Of a DNA stretch of 64,000 nt, positions 12,501 to 21,208 are shown piece after piece. The notes under the pieces were generated by a model. It did no database searches. It had not been told where the DNA came from and saw only the letters and a program-made list of their open reading frames with translations. This stretch comes from Membranipora membranacea (taxonomy: Eukaryota > Bryozoa > Gymnolaemata > Cheilostomatida > Membraniporidae): the NCBI GenBank assembly GCA_914767715.1, contig OU612069.1, forward strand, positions 3,782,001 through 3,846,000, written 5' to 3'. Position numbers and translations under genes: made by a program. How positions within the stretch are numbered: position 1 is the stretch's first letter; the number at the start of each line of letters is the position of its first letter.

Positions 12501-15500
12501 TACCTTTGATGCTAGACTATTTATGATTTTCATTATGATTGCGTTGGTTGATGAAACATTCCTTCTGATTCTCATCAGCCTAAGAAACATTACTTACAAT
12601 TATGAATGGTCATATTTATATTTAGAGTAAAGCTTATTCGGAAGTTGTGGCTCTGTTGAGCAATAACGAGATGTATTTTTAGTGCTGCTATATACAGGAT
12701 GTACAAGTTGATTTCATCAATTGAAAAGGAAACTGTCCACACTCACCCCCTTTAGAAATTTTATCTTTGATTATGATATTATCACAGACTAAAGATCTTT
12801 CAGATCCTTAAACCATGACAATGTTTACTTTGTTCCCCCCTCTTAACTAGCCTTATCTCAAAGGCCCCTTTCCTGTTCCAAATCTGAAAAGGGGCCTTTG
12901 AGATAAGGTTACCTCTTAACTACAGCCTTATGGTTCATAAACCTGACATGTGTACTTTCCCCAGCATCGCTGTCACCTTCATCGCTGTCACGCTGGCTTA
13001 TCCTATTTGTCCCTGTCAGTGGAATCTTAAACATTGCCACTTAGCCCCAATTGTATCTCACTCTGGATCAATCAGATTTGGATTAATCATTAGCCCACTA
13101 CCTCCGCCGCCATTAAGAGCATGTGCACGACACTTAGCACAATCAGGCACTGTCATGTTGTGCATTGTAGATCTTTTGAATCATCTCTGCTTGACTCAGA
13201 ACCATTATTTGATGGAACACTTTCAGGTGTTTTTCCTCTATGAAAAGGATAATAAGATCTAGTTGCAACTGTCATGGGTCAACCAGCAAACTGAAATCGG
13301 ACATTCCTATATTACGCAGTATAGGAGAACTACAACCTGTGCAATAGCAAACATCATCCTCCAAACCCGTATAAATGAATCCACCATAGCAAATGGGCAT
13401 TCCTACTTGAGGCATTGGTATTTGCCAACCAATGTACAAGTTGCTCCCATGTCAAGTTGTATATCTAATTCCACTACTATATTTTACACCTATTCTAGGC
13501 TTTCTAGCATAATGTTACCTATCACATACTTAAATTTTAGTGACCTAATCAATCAGAAATAAATCCTACCATAACAAATTGTCTCCTCAATGAAAAAGAA
13601 AAGATAACTCCTTCTTGAAATTTACATATTTTGGCTTTTGAGATAATATTTTCCCACACACATAATGTATATATCAAATCTTTGTTATTACCATCCAGGA
13701 CCTCAATCAAGTTATTCAGTATGTAAATATCAAACAACCTGCTGTGGTGCCCTTGTATCATTCTAAACATTGAAAATTAAAAATGACATTACAGAAAAGG
13801 TCCACTTTTGTATGGGCGGTAGCCATTTTCATGATATAATCATAGAAAAGGGTTTGTTGGTGCAGCCTTTTTTGGGTGTACAGGAGCTGTACTGGACATG
13901 TCCTATAGCATTCATATGGCGCCTACAGCACAAACATCAATGCTTTACCGGCCTTGATTGCTGTAAGACATGTCCCATTCAGCACCTATCACACCTCTTA
14001 CAACTCCTGTCACCAGCAACAGTTTTAAGAACAGCATAATCTCTTGTAATTGTCGATTCTTTATTTCTTCTGTTGTTTATGCTTGCCTGTTGAGAGGCTG
14101 AGTAAGCAGGTAAAACTACTCTGTACAATGAGAATAATGTAAGCAGGATTGCATAGAATATTTTCAAGTAAGCTGTCAAGTGACTTTCTAAGGTCACCTT
14201 GTCATAGTTTATCATTCCCTGCAACTTATTGTTGTAGGTAAGCCAGATGGTGGGAAATTGGTGAAGTTCAGCAGTTCCAAATCTTATGTGACATATTCTA
14301 ACATATACTGTGCCATGTGTCATGGAGAAGAAATGCCTGATCTGTTTCCCTGGAGTATAACATTAGCCTGCAACACACCAATAGTTGAACCTAATGTCAC
14401 AGATACCAGTATAGCCAATACAACTCTTTTCCAGCTAAGCTCGTAAGTAGGACTCTGCTCCTGTAAAATATAACTACAGTGTATATGCAAAAAGTGGTCC
14501 GAATCCGTATCAGCAATGAGGCAGTTCACTCACCATAGAAGTCAGTAGACGCGTGCTCAAAGTGTACTCCTATCAATGTTACATGTCAAGTCAGTCTGTG
14601 TGTTAATTAGGTCAGGGAAGAATTGCTGTAGCTTCTTAGAATTGTAGGATGAACTGAGAAGACAACTTCAAAAAGCAGGGAATTTTGGATAACTACCTGC
14701 AATAAGGATACAACAAACCTAGCCAATTTGTTTGTTCTGATGGTGGGTTCTGATTGGGTCTCCCCACCCACAAATCAGAGCCAAAACATTGGCTTCAACC
14801 ATATAGTTATTACATACTCTATATAATAACTCTTTGGCTACAACATACATTATGATGTAAATATTTCTCACCTGTCACGCGGCCACAGGTTTTGGTTTTT
14901 CTGGTTACCAAAAGCCAAAACCAAAAACCAAAAAACAAAAACCCGTGGCCGCGTGACAAGGCTAGGCCTATACAATATAAGCCTTTCTCTATGCAATCGG
15001 ATTCGCTTATTAAGAAAGAAAGAAACGTGTGAAAACGAGGTTCTCAGAGCTGTATGCTATTCATAAATGTGACAAGCACCAACATATGTTTATTATAGTA
15101 ATTAAACAAAGTTTCTGTATTATATCCAGGAGTAGCCTATGTGTTTACGATGAGACAAGTGAAGAGCCACCAGCAGATCTGGCTGATGATATCGGTGACA
15201 CATATGGTGTGCTTCTCACCTCAGGTTTAGATGAAGACACTTACTGTGACATGTTCAATCAGATTATCTCTATTTGTCCGGAAGGTAAGCTACATACCTC
15301 ACTCCAGTGGTCTAAGTGACACACTCCCTCCAGAAGAAGATATAGCAATTTTTAAAAGCTTTTTGCATCACCAACCAAATATTATTTTTCCAATTTAAAT
15401 TCATTTGATTGAATATATTTCTGAAGTTATAAGGAAGATTAGATTTGAGATTCGTTAGTCTTTGCAAATCTATTATAATTATCTACAAACTCTTGTTTCA

Positions 15501-18500
15501 TTTAAGAGCTGACTGCTTTTGATGATTGCCAAACCTGACAGGATTTATGAAAGCAAAACCGAAGTTTGATAAGATGTAGCCCAATGTATCATGAGTGAAA
15601 TTTTGATTGCTGTTAGGTTCGTTTTCTAGCTTAACAATAAAGCAGCTGTGTACATTTGTTTGAATCTATATAACTCCTTGCCTACTTCAGGTGCTGAAAC
15701 TGATATTGATGAGGCCTGCCGAAACAAGCCTGCTTCTTATGTTATCAACGATGATGGAAATATTATTTACAGAAATATCGAATGTGCTAAATGCCATGCT
15801 ATTGATCCCATAGGTATGTATCCAGACCAGAATGAGGAAGCAATCATGTCCCATGCCTTTGCTTTTTTTTTGTATTTCTGGGCTTATTCTTGTAGATGAA
15901 TCCTTTTTATCTTCCCTATTACATCACTCAAATGATTTATTCATACAAAAAGTTGCGCATTTTTTTGAGAAGGTTGATTGTGAGGTGCGGATTACTTCCA
16001 CACCAATATCCTACACAGATTTTCTGCCTCCCTATGATCTATTCATATCCATCGCTGACAGAGTTCAGCATTGTGTAACAAATCAGTTGTCCCATTAACT
16101 GCTTTTAACAATCAGTTTTCTTCGACTTTTTAGAGGATTTAAAATGCCAGAAGTGCACATCCAGATCATGTAAGTCAGGGACCGGGACTGATCAAGGTCA
16201 GTCTACCAGTTTTGCTGTGCTGATACAACCATACACATCAAAGCAGGCTTCCTGCAAAGGTGCGTAACATGAATTAGCAATCTAAGCACTAGATGTAAGT
16301 TAATCGTCAATGTACAACCATCCATGTTTTGCAGGCAGCTAACATAAATAGACAATATTATTGGTTCTATTTCCAGTTTTAGCAATTTGACCCTGTTGTT
16401 ACACTTGAGAACTGTCGCTTTTCAGTCAGGAAGTAAGATGTCTGTGAGCCCTGAAAATACATCTAGCATTCCAAGTCAAGTTTTCTTCAGTGCACTGTTT
16501 CGTTTCATGCACTTTGATTGGCAATCAGTATCTATTTTAAGGACTTGATAAATTATCTGTTCTTTTTATTTTTTTTATTTCCATTCTCATTTGTAGCCTT
16601 TAATTACATCGGTGAAGAAGAGAGGTGTAGTGGAGATCTAGCAAAGATACCGTCCTGTAATGCTGGTAGGTAGCAGGGCCATAGTTTAGAAAAAAATAAA
16701 GGGCAGACAAAAATTCAAGGCGAGTGCGAATCATCACCAAGAGATGTGTTGTAAGCTGTTTCCCAATCAATATAACCAGTATATAATAAGCAAACGGTGA
16801 TCCCAGAGGAGCTGATTCTGACATGGATTATTCAATTATAGTGTTTTTAGGCCACTGTATCTAGCTATCTAGGGGAGGTAGTGCCACCCTGTCTCCCCTA
16901 GAACTACAGGCCTGGGTAGACACGTGTTTAACTATTACAGAAACTTTTAATACTCACCATAGTTGATCAATCGTTTCAGGGATTTAGTATTTGATTGTGG
17001 AAAATTGTCAGGATTTAAATAAATCACCAGTGAAGGTAACAACATACCGTCATGCATCAGGTGTGCGCCAACAAAGAGCAAATGAATATAGTCAAGCAGC
17101 TAGTTCTGCGGAAGTTGTGCAATATTTTACATTCAACAATTCACAGCACTTCTAGGTAAAAACTATGTAGAGTGTTGGAAATTATTGCTGAAAATGACTG
17201 ACTGTATCCTGGCCCCTCTAAATCCTATTGTAATCCCAAATGAATATCACCTAACTATTCATTGTAGGAGAATATCTTGACACAACAACATTGACCTGCA
17301 TTCCGATCTGTCCAGAGGGATTTGTCCTTTACAAAGGTGTCTGTCAAGAACCGAGACCAATGATATCTTCTAACTGTGATGACATGGTGAGTACACGAGA
17401 GTATCTCAGATTTCCCAGTTTACAATTTCATTTAATTTTCGCCATTGAGATTAGGTTAACAAGAATCCAAACACAGATCGATAGGAAAGGAATGTTTTAG
17501 AACCTCATAGATTAGCCCTTCCCAATCTTAATGTTGACTGCATTGATGCTTTGAGATTGCAGCCTTGGAGAACATCAGTATCAATGCGATGGAGTTTATA
17601 ATATACAATTTTTTTTGCATTTAGATTTTTCCCTCAAACTGCCAGCCGCACACAAGAGAATTTTTTACTTTGCAGAAGTAAAGGATTAAACTGAATATAT
17701 TTTTGAGTGAAATATTATCAACCTAATCACAATGTGATGCTTACTCTAAACGCTATATTTTTTTTGTATTACAGGTAACCTATGGATCATACAAAGCGAT
17801 CGCCGCTGAAAATCAGATAGAGACATCAGTGTTTAGCAACAACGGCTTCATGATGGAGTTAATTAATGGGTCCCTGATCTGTCACAGCTGTACTAGAACA
17901 GTCAAAACCTTTAAAACAGAAGGTCTCACCATACACAACAACGGATCAATGAATATAGACAACGTAATCGTCGACCAACCAATGATAGCAAGGGAAGAAA
18001 ACTCTACATACCTCTGTCTACCGGCCACAAAAAGTGGCCCCAAACACAACAAGATACGGAAAGCGACTAACCAGGACATTTTGGAAGTACAAGGCTGGCT
18101 CACAATTGTTCTCTGTATAGTGTCCATCATCTGCATCATTCTGTTCTTCATCGCTTTCTTCTCAGTGAAGAGAATGAGAAATATTCCTGGTTCTACCATT
18201 GCTGGAAACATGCTGATGTTCTTCTTCGCTTATATTACCTTCTTGATCAAAGATTTGGTGAAGGTTGACGGCTACGTACCCAATGAAATGGCGTGTAAGG
18301 TTATAGCTATTCTGATCAACTACTTCTTCCTGTCTGGGTTTGTGTTCATGATCATCTACGCTGTGTTGATCATTAGGTCACTGGAGTTTGTCGACCTTGA
18401 CACGCGCTACACATCAATGTATGTCTTTCAACTGTGGATAGCTGGAATTCTCACTCCTTTTGTGTTCATCTTGCCGGCAATACTAATGGACAATTTCAAG

Positions 18501-19244
18501 AAGGAATCTGTTTGGTCTCCAGGCTATGGCCACAAACACTCATGCTTTATGGAGAACCGAGAAGGGAACGTTATTTTCTTTGTTGCTCCTATCGGACTGT
18601 GCCTGGTGATTTCTTTTGTCATTTATGTCATTGTTGTACATCGTCTAAGACAGATCGCCGCTGCTACAAGTCGTGTCCGCCAATCTCATAAAGAAAAAGT
18701 GTTCCTCTGTCTAAAACTCATTGTTGTGCTGGGATTCAACTGGTTGTCTGCCATTCTTGCCTCAGCAGTAGACCAACACAAGTATCCGACAGCAAGCGCA
18801 GCTCTGACAACAATCTTCATCATCTTATGTTGCCTCCATGGTTTCTTTGGATTCATAGTTTTTGTCGTCAGTGGCAGCAATCTCAAACTGATCAAAGACA
18901 AAATCAACTACTCAAAAGTCTCCTCAGAAGGTTCTTCGTCAGTCGGAAGAGCTACAAGAACTCTATCTGGTCCCGGGGGTAAAGGCACTTCTACAGCAGC
19001 CAGCGAGATGTCCACAATGCTCAGAGGGTTTGACAATAAAGCATCACCAAAATATTCACCTATACTTGGAGAAAAGTTCGCACATGAACCTCTTAAAAAA
19101 CATGATTCCGTTGACAAACCCGTATTAGACTCACTGAGTCCCACAGGAGGACCTCCAACAAATGGTGTAGCTAATGGTGTCAATAACGAATCACCGCTAT
19201 CTACACGATCGAATAACTCGCAGCGTAAATGTGACTTCTTTTAA
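6446..19244 (+). CDS. Methuselah-like 7TM GPCR (10 exons, about 905 aa)
   Basis: Cell-surface receptor of the secretin/adhesion-like (class B2) superfamily, Methuselah-like group; ligand unknown. Proposed coding exons are 6446-6541, 9128-9340, 11720-11861, 14238-14442, 15130-15284, 15691-15813, 16134-16259, 16597-16665, 17268-17386 and 17775-19244. Every junction is GT-AG, and the phases (0,0,1,2,1,1,1,1,0) chain without a stop, which strongly supports the model. Order of parts: signal peptide, somatomedin-B-like Cys motif, cysteine-rich ectodomain with several N-x-S/T sites, seven helices, and a Ser/Thr-rich tail of about 120 residues. I see no clear GPS autoproteolysis motif, as usual for Methuselah-like receptors. 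The start is the first ATG followed by a hydrophobic leader. A further small exon in the long introns 1-3 cannot be excluded. Confidence 0.87.
6542..9127. other. GPCR intron 1
   Basis: About 2.6 kb with no gene inside. The frame at 6614-6907 has no recognisable domain. At 7307-7331 there is a 25-nt palindrome with 12-nt arms (AAGGAGTTAAAG) around a single A. Confidence 0.6.
9128..9340 (+). CDS. GPCR exon 2: somatomedin-B-like Cys motif
   Basis: Seventy-one codons, phase 0 at both ends, between a TTTTAAG acceptor and a GCG|GTGAGT donor. The end of the exon reads WRSCGCSHDCDLTKNCCPD, which matches the somatomedin-B core spacing Cys-x-Cys-x3-Cys-x5-Cys-Cys-x-Asp. Two more cysteines (GVCLAQGYC) lie at the N-terminal side, after which comes an acidic, probably helical stretch (LSLSQEEAEEI). 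In known proteins such motifs are disulfide knots used in extracellular protein contacts. Since exon phases match, it may be skipped without frameshift. Confidence 0.78.
9341..11719. other. GPCR intron 2
   Basis: About 2.4 kb. It contains an imperfect hairpin at 9673-9716 (18-nt arms around AGCCTT-TCAC-CGGCCA) and a small palindrome at 9781-9799. Frames at 9428-9631 and 10906-11379 overlap each other on both strands and show no protein motif, so I left them out. Confidence 0.6.
11720..11861 (+). CDS. GPCR exon 3: ectodomain
   Basis: 142 nt, phase 0 in, phase 1 out, from a GATTTGCAG acceptor to a GAGG|GTAAGT donor. It encodes a soluble segment with three cysteines (RIGCSN, VESCPED, TLCHEG), continuing the Cys-rich ectodomain. 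The run of reading frame upstream of 11720 is intronic, since it lacks an upstream acceptor in phase. Confidence 0.72.
11862..14237. other. GPCR intron 3
   Basis: About 2.4 kb, no coding content that I can support. It holds a hairpin with perfect 21-bp arms at 12851-12908 (listed separately). Confidence 0.6.
12851..12908. repeat. Perfect 21-bp inverted repeat (hairpin) in intron 3
   Basis: The left arm is 12851-12871 (CCTTATCTCAAAGG and seven more bases) and the right arm 12888-12908 is its exact reverse complement, with a 16-nt loop. It may be the remnant of a miniature inverted-repeat element. A small-RNA precursor is possible but unproven. Confidence 0.8.
14238..14442 (+). CDS. GPCR exon 4: ectodomain
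   Basis: 205 nt, phase 1 in, phase 2 out, between a TTGTAG acceptor and a GTAAGT donor. It encodes VTYSNIYCAMCHGEE, the Y-x-N-x-Y-C-A-x-C pattern recurring in the ectodomains of Methuselah-like and related invertebrate receptors, and has glycosylation sequons (NVT, NTT). Confidence 0.78.
14873..14958. repeat. Hairpin with 14-bp GC-rich arms
   Basis: Arms TGTCACGCGGCCAC (14873-14886) and its exact reverse complement (14945-14958) enclose a second inverted repeat of T/G-rich and A/C-rich tracts. The arm resembles the imperfect hairpin at 9673-9716 in intron 2, so both probably derive from one miniature repeat family. Confidence 0.75.
15130..15284 (+). CDS. GPCR exon 5: ectodomain
   Basis: 155 nt, phase 2 in, phase 1 out, from a TATCCAG acceptor to GAAG|GTAAGC. 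It encodes an acidic stretch (DETSEEPPADLADDIGD) followed by TYCDMFNQIISICPEG. The acidic insert lies between two cysteine-containing modules. Confidence 0.75.
15691..15813 (+). CDS. GPCR exon 6: ectodomain Cys module
   Basis: 123 nt, phase 1 to 1, acceptor CTACTTCAG, donor ATAG|GTATGT. It contains IIYRNIECAKCHAID, a second copy of the Y-x-N-x-x-C-A-x-C pattern seen in exon 4. This points to an internally duplicated extracellular module. Confidence 0.78.
   Translation: MLKLILMRPAETSLLLMLSTMMEILFTEISNVLNAMLLIP
16134..16259 (+). CDS. GPCR exon 7: ectodomain
   Basis: 126 nt, phase 1 to 1, acceptor CTTTTTAG, donor AAAG|GTGCGT. It encodes DLKCQKCTSRSCKSG and then SFAVLIQP, a short hydrophobic strand following the Cys module. 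Confidence 0.74.
16597..16665 (+). CDS. GPCR exon 8: ectodomain
   Basis: Only 69 nt, phase 1 to 1, acceptor CATTTGTAG, donor GCTG|GTAGGT. It carries two cysteines (ERCSGDL, IPSCNAG). It is accepted because its phase and Cys pairs fit the flanking exons. Confidence 0.65.
17268..17386 (+). CDS. GPCR exon 9: ectodomain, C-P-x-G-F module
   Basis: 119 nt, phase 1 in, phase 0 out, acceptor CATTGTAG, donor ATG|GTGAGT. It encodes CIPICPEGFVLYKGVCQEP, a Cys-Pro-x-Gly motif typical of the membrane-proximal ectodomain of Methuselah-like receptors, then SSNCDDM. Confidence 0.78.
17775..19244 (+). CDS. GPCR exon 10: seven-transmembrane domain and tail
   Basis: Terminal exon of 489 codons plus stop, entered in phase 0 from a poly-T/ATTACAG acceptor. 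Residues about 108-131 (TM1), 140-160 (TM2), 172-201 (TM3), 215-238 (TM4), 265-289 (TM5), 308-331 (TM6) and 339-365 (TM7) of this exon are hydrophobic helices. A cysteine at the top of TM3 (NEMACK) and one in the second extracellular loop (HSCFMENREG) can form the family disulfide. FNWL in TM6 and CLHGFFGF in TM7 resemble class-B2 helices. The Gly/Ser-rich tail has many possible phosphorylation sites. All seven helices on one intronless exon is notable. Confidence 0.92.
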   Translation, partial: VTYGSYKAIAAENQIETSVFSNNGFMMELINGSLICHSCTRTVKTFKTEGLTIHNNGSMNIDNVIVDQPMIAREENSTYLCLPATKSGPKHNKIRKATNQDILEVQGWLTIVLCIVSIICIILFFIAFFSVKRMRNIPGSTIAGNMLMFFFAYITFLIKDLVKVDGYVPNEMACKVIAILINYFFLSGFVFMIIYAVLIIRSLEFVDLDTRYTSMYVFQLWIAGILTPFVFILPAILMDNFKKESVWSPGYGHKHSCFMENREGNVIFFVAPIGLCLVISFVIYVIVVHRLRQIAAATSRVRQSHKEKVFLCLKLIVVLGFNWLSAILASAVDQHKYPTASAALTTIFIILCCLHGFFGFIVFVVSGSNLKLIKDKINYSKVSSEGSSSVGRATRTLSGPGGKGTSTAASEMSTMLRGFDNKASPKYSPILGEKFAHEPLKKHDSVDKPVLDSLSPTGGPPTNGVANGVNNESPLSTRSNNSQRKCDFF

Positions 19245-19940
19245 TTTGCCATTAGTATTAAAGGCTCAAAAATTCTGAAAGATGATTATTATGTTGTCAT
19301 GTAACTTTGCATTTTGGGATGCTCTATTTTTACTGTATATTATATGAATATCAGGGACATTCCAAATTTTACTATCTACTGTACTTTTGTTCTATAGTTG
19401 CAATCTCTCTATTTACTATTTCCCCCCCCCCCCCCCCCTAAATGATTTAACAGATTTCTATTCTGTTAGCCTGTTTTCTCAGAATGATGCAATATACACC
19501 TGTTTTATTTTGACGGCAATTTTTGCATGTGAGCTGCAATTAATGTTACTGCTAGTCCTTCGTATGTTAGAGAATCACAACATTATTTCGCTATTTAATG
19601 TGTGCATGAATTGAATTGAATAAGACTTTTCCTTGCAGTCTGTGCCACTAGATCAAATATGATGTTGGCACGGAAATTATGCTATGTATGTAGTAACATT
19701 ATAGTGATCACGCTGCATATTTTCCTGTTGAATCACTCTTTGTGTATTCTTATTCAAGGCACACATTTTGCTACCATGTTCATCTACTAATACTAGTATT
19801 GTCATAATTAAAAGTGCCAAACTGTTTTTTCTTTGTATGGAATATTTCAAACATCCCTCATTAGCGTGTCATGAATGATATTTTAATTTCTTTGGTTTGT
19901 AAGAATGAATTGGTTTAATAAAAAAAGTGGTTTACAAAAC
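19245..19940 (+). other. GPCR 3' untranslated region
   Basis: AT-rich sequence after the stop codon with a C homopolymer near 19422-19438. The best polyadenylation signal is AATAAA at 19917-19922, about 675 nt after the stop. Confidence 0.5.
19917..19922 (+). terminator. Polyadenylation signal of the GPCR gene
   Basis: Canonical AATAAA on the coding strand downstream of the GPCR stop codon, with a T/G-rich stretch beyond it. Confidence 0.5.
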
Positions 19941-20599
19941 TTGGTAAAGTGAGTGCCTCCAATCATTATTAGTCGCTTTACTGTGAATTCTGTCATTGTC
20001 TTTCACTTTCAAACATGTCTCTATGTCAGGTTCAATACTATTTCCTTGCTCTTTGATTATAAAATTGTTATTGTTTTGTGTGATCACAGCTTGTGAGGTT
20101 TTGCTCTATGAGTTAGATAGCATATGCTGCGAACAAACAAGCTCAGTCTGCCTCCATCAAGCATTTTCATTTATTTGATGAAAGAAATGCCTGTAGAGAA
20201 TTTATGCAATATTGAAACTACTTGTAAGGAGTTTTATTTCCTTCATATACAGCTTGCGTGTCAAATCTTGTTCACCTGCATAATTGATCTTCACACCTCA
20301 GGCTTGAGTATATGATTACTCATTGAGTTATGTTCTCTTGCATAGAGGGGAGACAACTTTCCCTTGATAATTGTCCTCATTATTTCTCCGTTTCAACATG
20401 TCCTTATTAATGCCAATATAGATATAGAAGACCTGCGCGGTAAGGGTCAATAAAGGCAATTATGCACCCAATATATTTTGGTATACTGCTTAAAATATCA
20501 AATCTACGATAATTGTTATATGAATCTTTGAGTGCCTCAAAAACAGCTTTGTACAAATTCTCTATAATAAAAACTGAATGTCATGTCATGTCGCCAATT

Positions 20600-21208
20600 T
20601 TTCACTTTTTTGTCTCAGTTGCATACATATTGGCAGGTGGAAAAATAACTACGGTAATTAATGAGTATGTTGCTGGGATGAGTCATTACATGATGGAAAG
20701 TGCCAGTCATGATGATGGGGTTATGTTCAGTTGTTTCCTAATTTGTTTAAATTTGATTATCAGATAATACTGTCCGAGTGTTTATGCTCGAGCTGTATTG
20801 GTGGTTGCTGCAAAACAAAACCTTGCTGAAAATAGTTCTCATAATTTATCGCTATGCTACTCGCATGCACGGTTTGATCAGACAGTGTCATAAAAATCAA
20901 AACAATATGTTCCTAAATTACCTTGTATAGCCTAATAACAAATCACTTTTTTCTGACCTCGATAGCGATATAAGGCTATTAATTGAAGCTATATTAGCCC
21001 CTTTCCTTTATTGGTATCGTATTGAAGGTCTCAGGCTGTAATTGAGAGCATTGCACACAAGCAAATCTTTCTCAACTTGTCTAATCTTCTAAAGTTTTTC
21101 TCTCTTCATCACTCTATGACATATAAATGTGTATTCAATGCTCCATTTTCAGATCATTGTCTTCCAAGAGCGGGACGAAACTTTGGAAAAAAGATGAGGT
21201 ATACAACC
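20600..21208. repeat. Dispersed repeat shared with 49.4-50.0 kb
   Basis: From the TCTCAGTTGCATACATATTGG stretch (about 20615) to the GTATACAACC target (21199-21208), the sequence closely matches 49415-49992. A shorter related piece is at about 41955-42060, and the TTGCTGGGATGAGTCATTA part recurs elsewhere in the array. Both long copies contain the same run ending in AGAGCGGGACGAA. After the inserted element the match resumes at 24073. Confidence 0.8.

Noticed and set aside
12930-13262. 110-codon plus-strand frame with a hydrophobic start
   Set aside because: Lies in GPCR intron 3, no motif, proline runs and low-complexity composition; no supporting splice sites in phase with the receptor.
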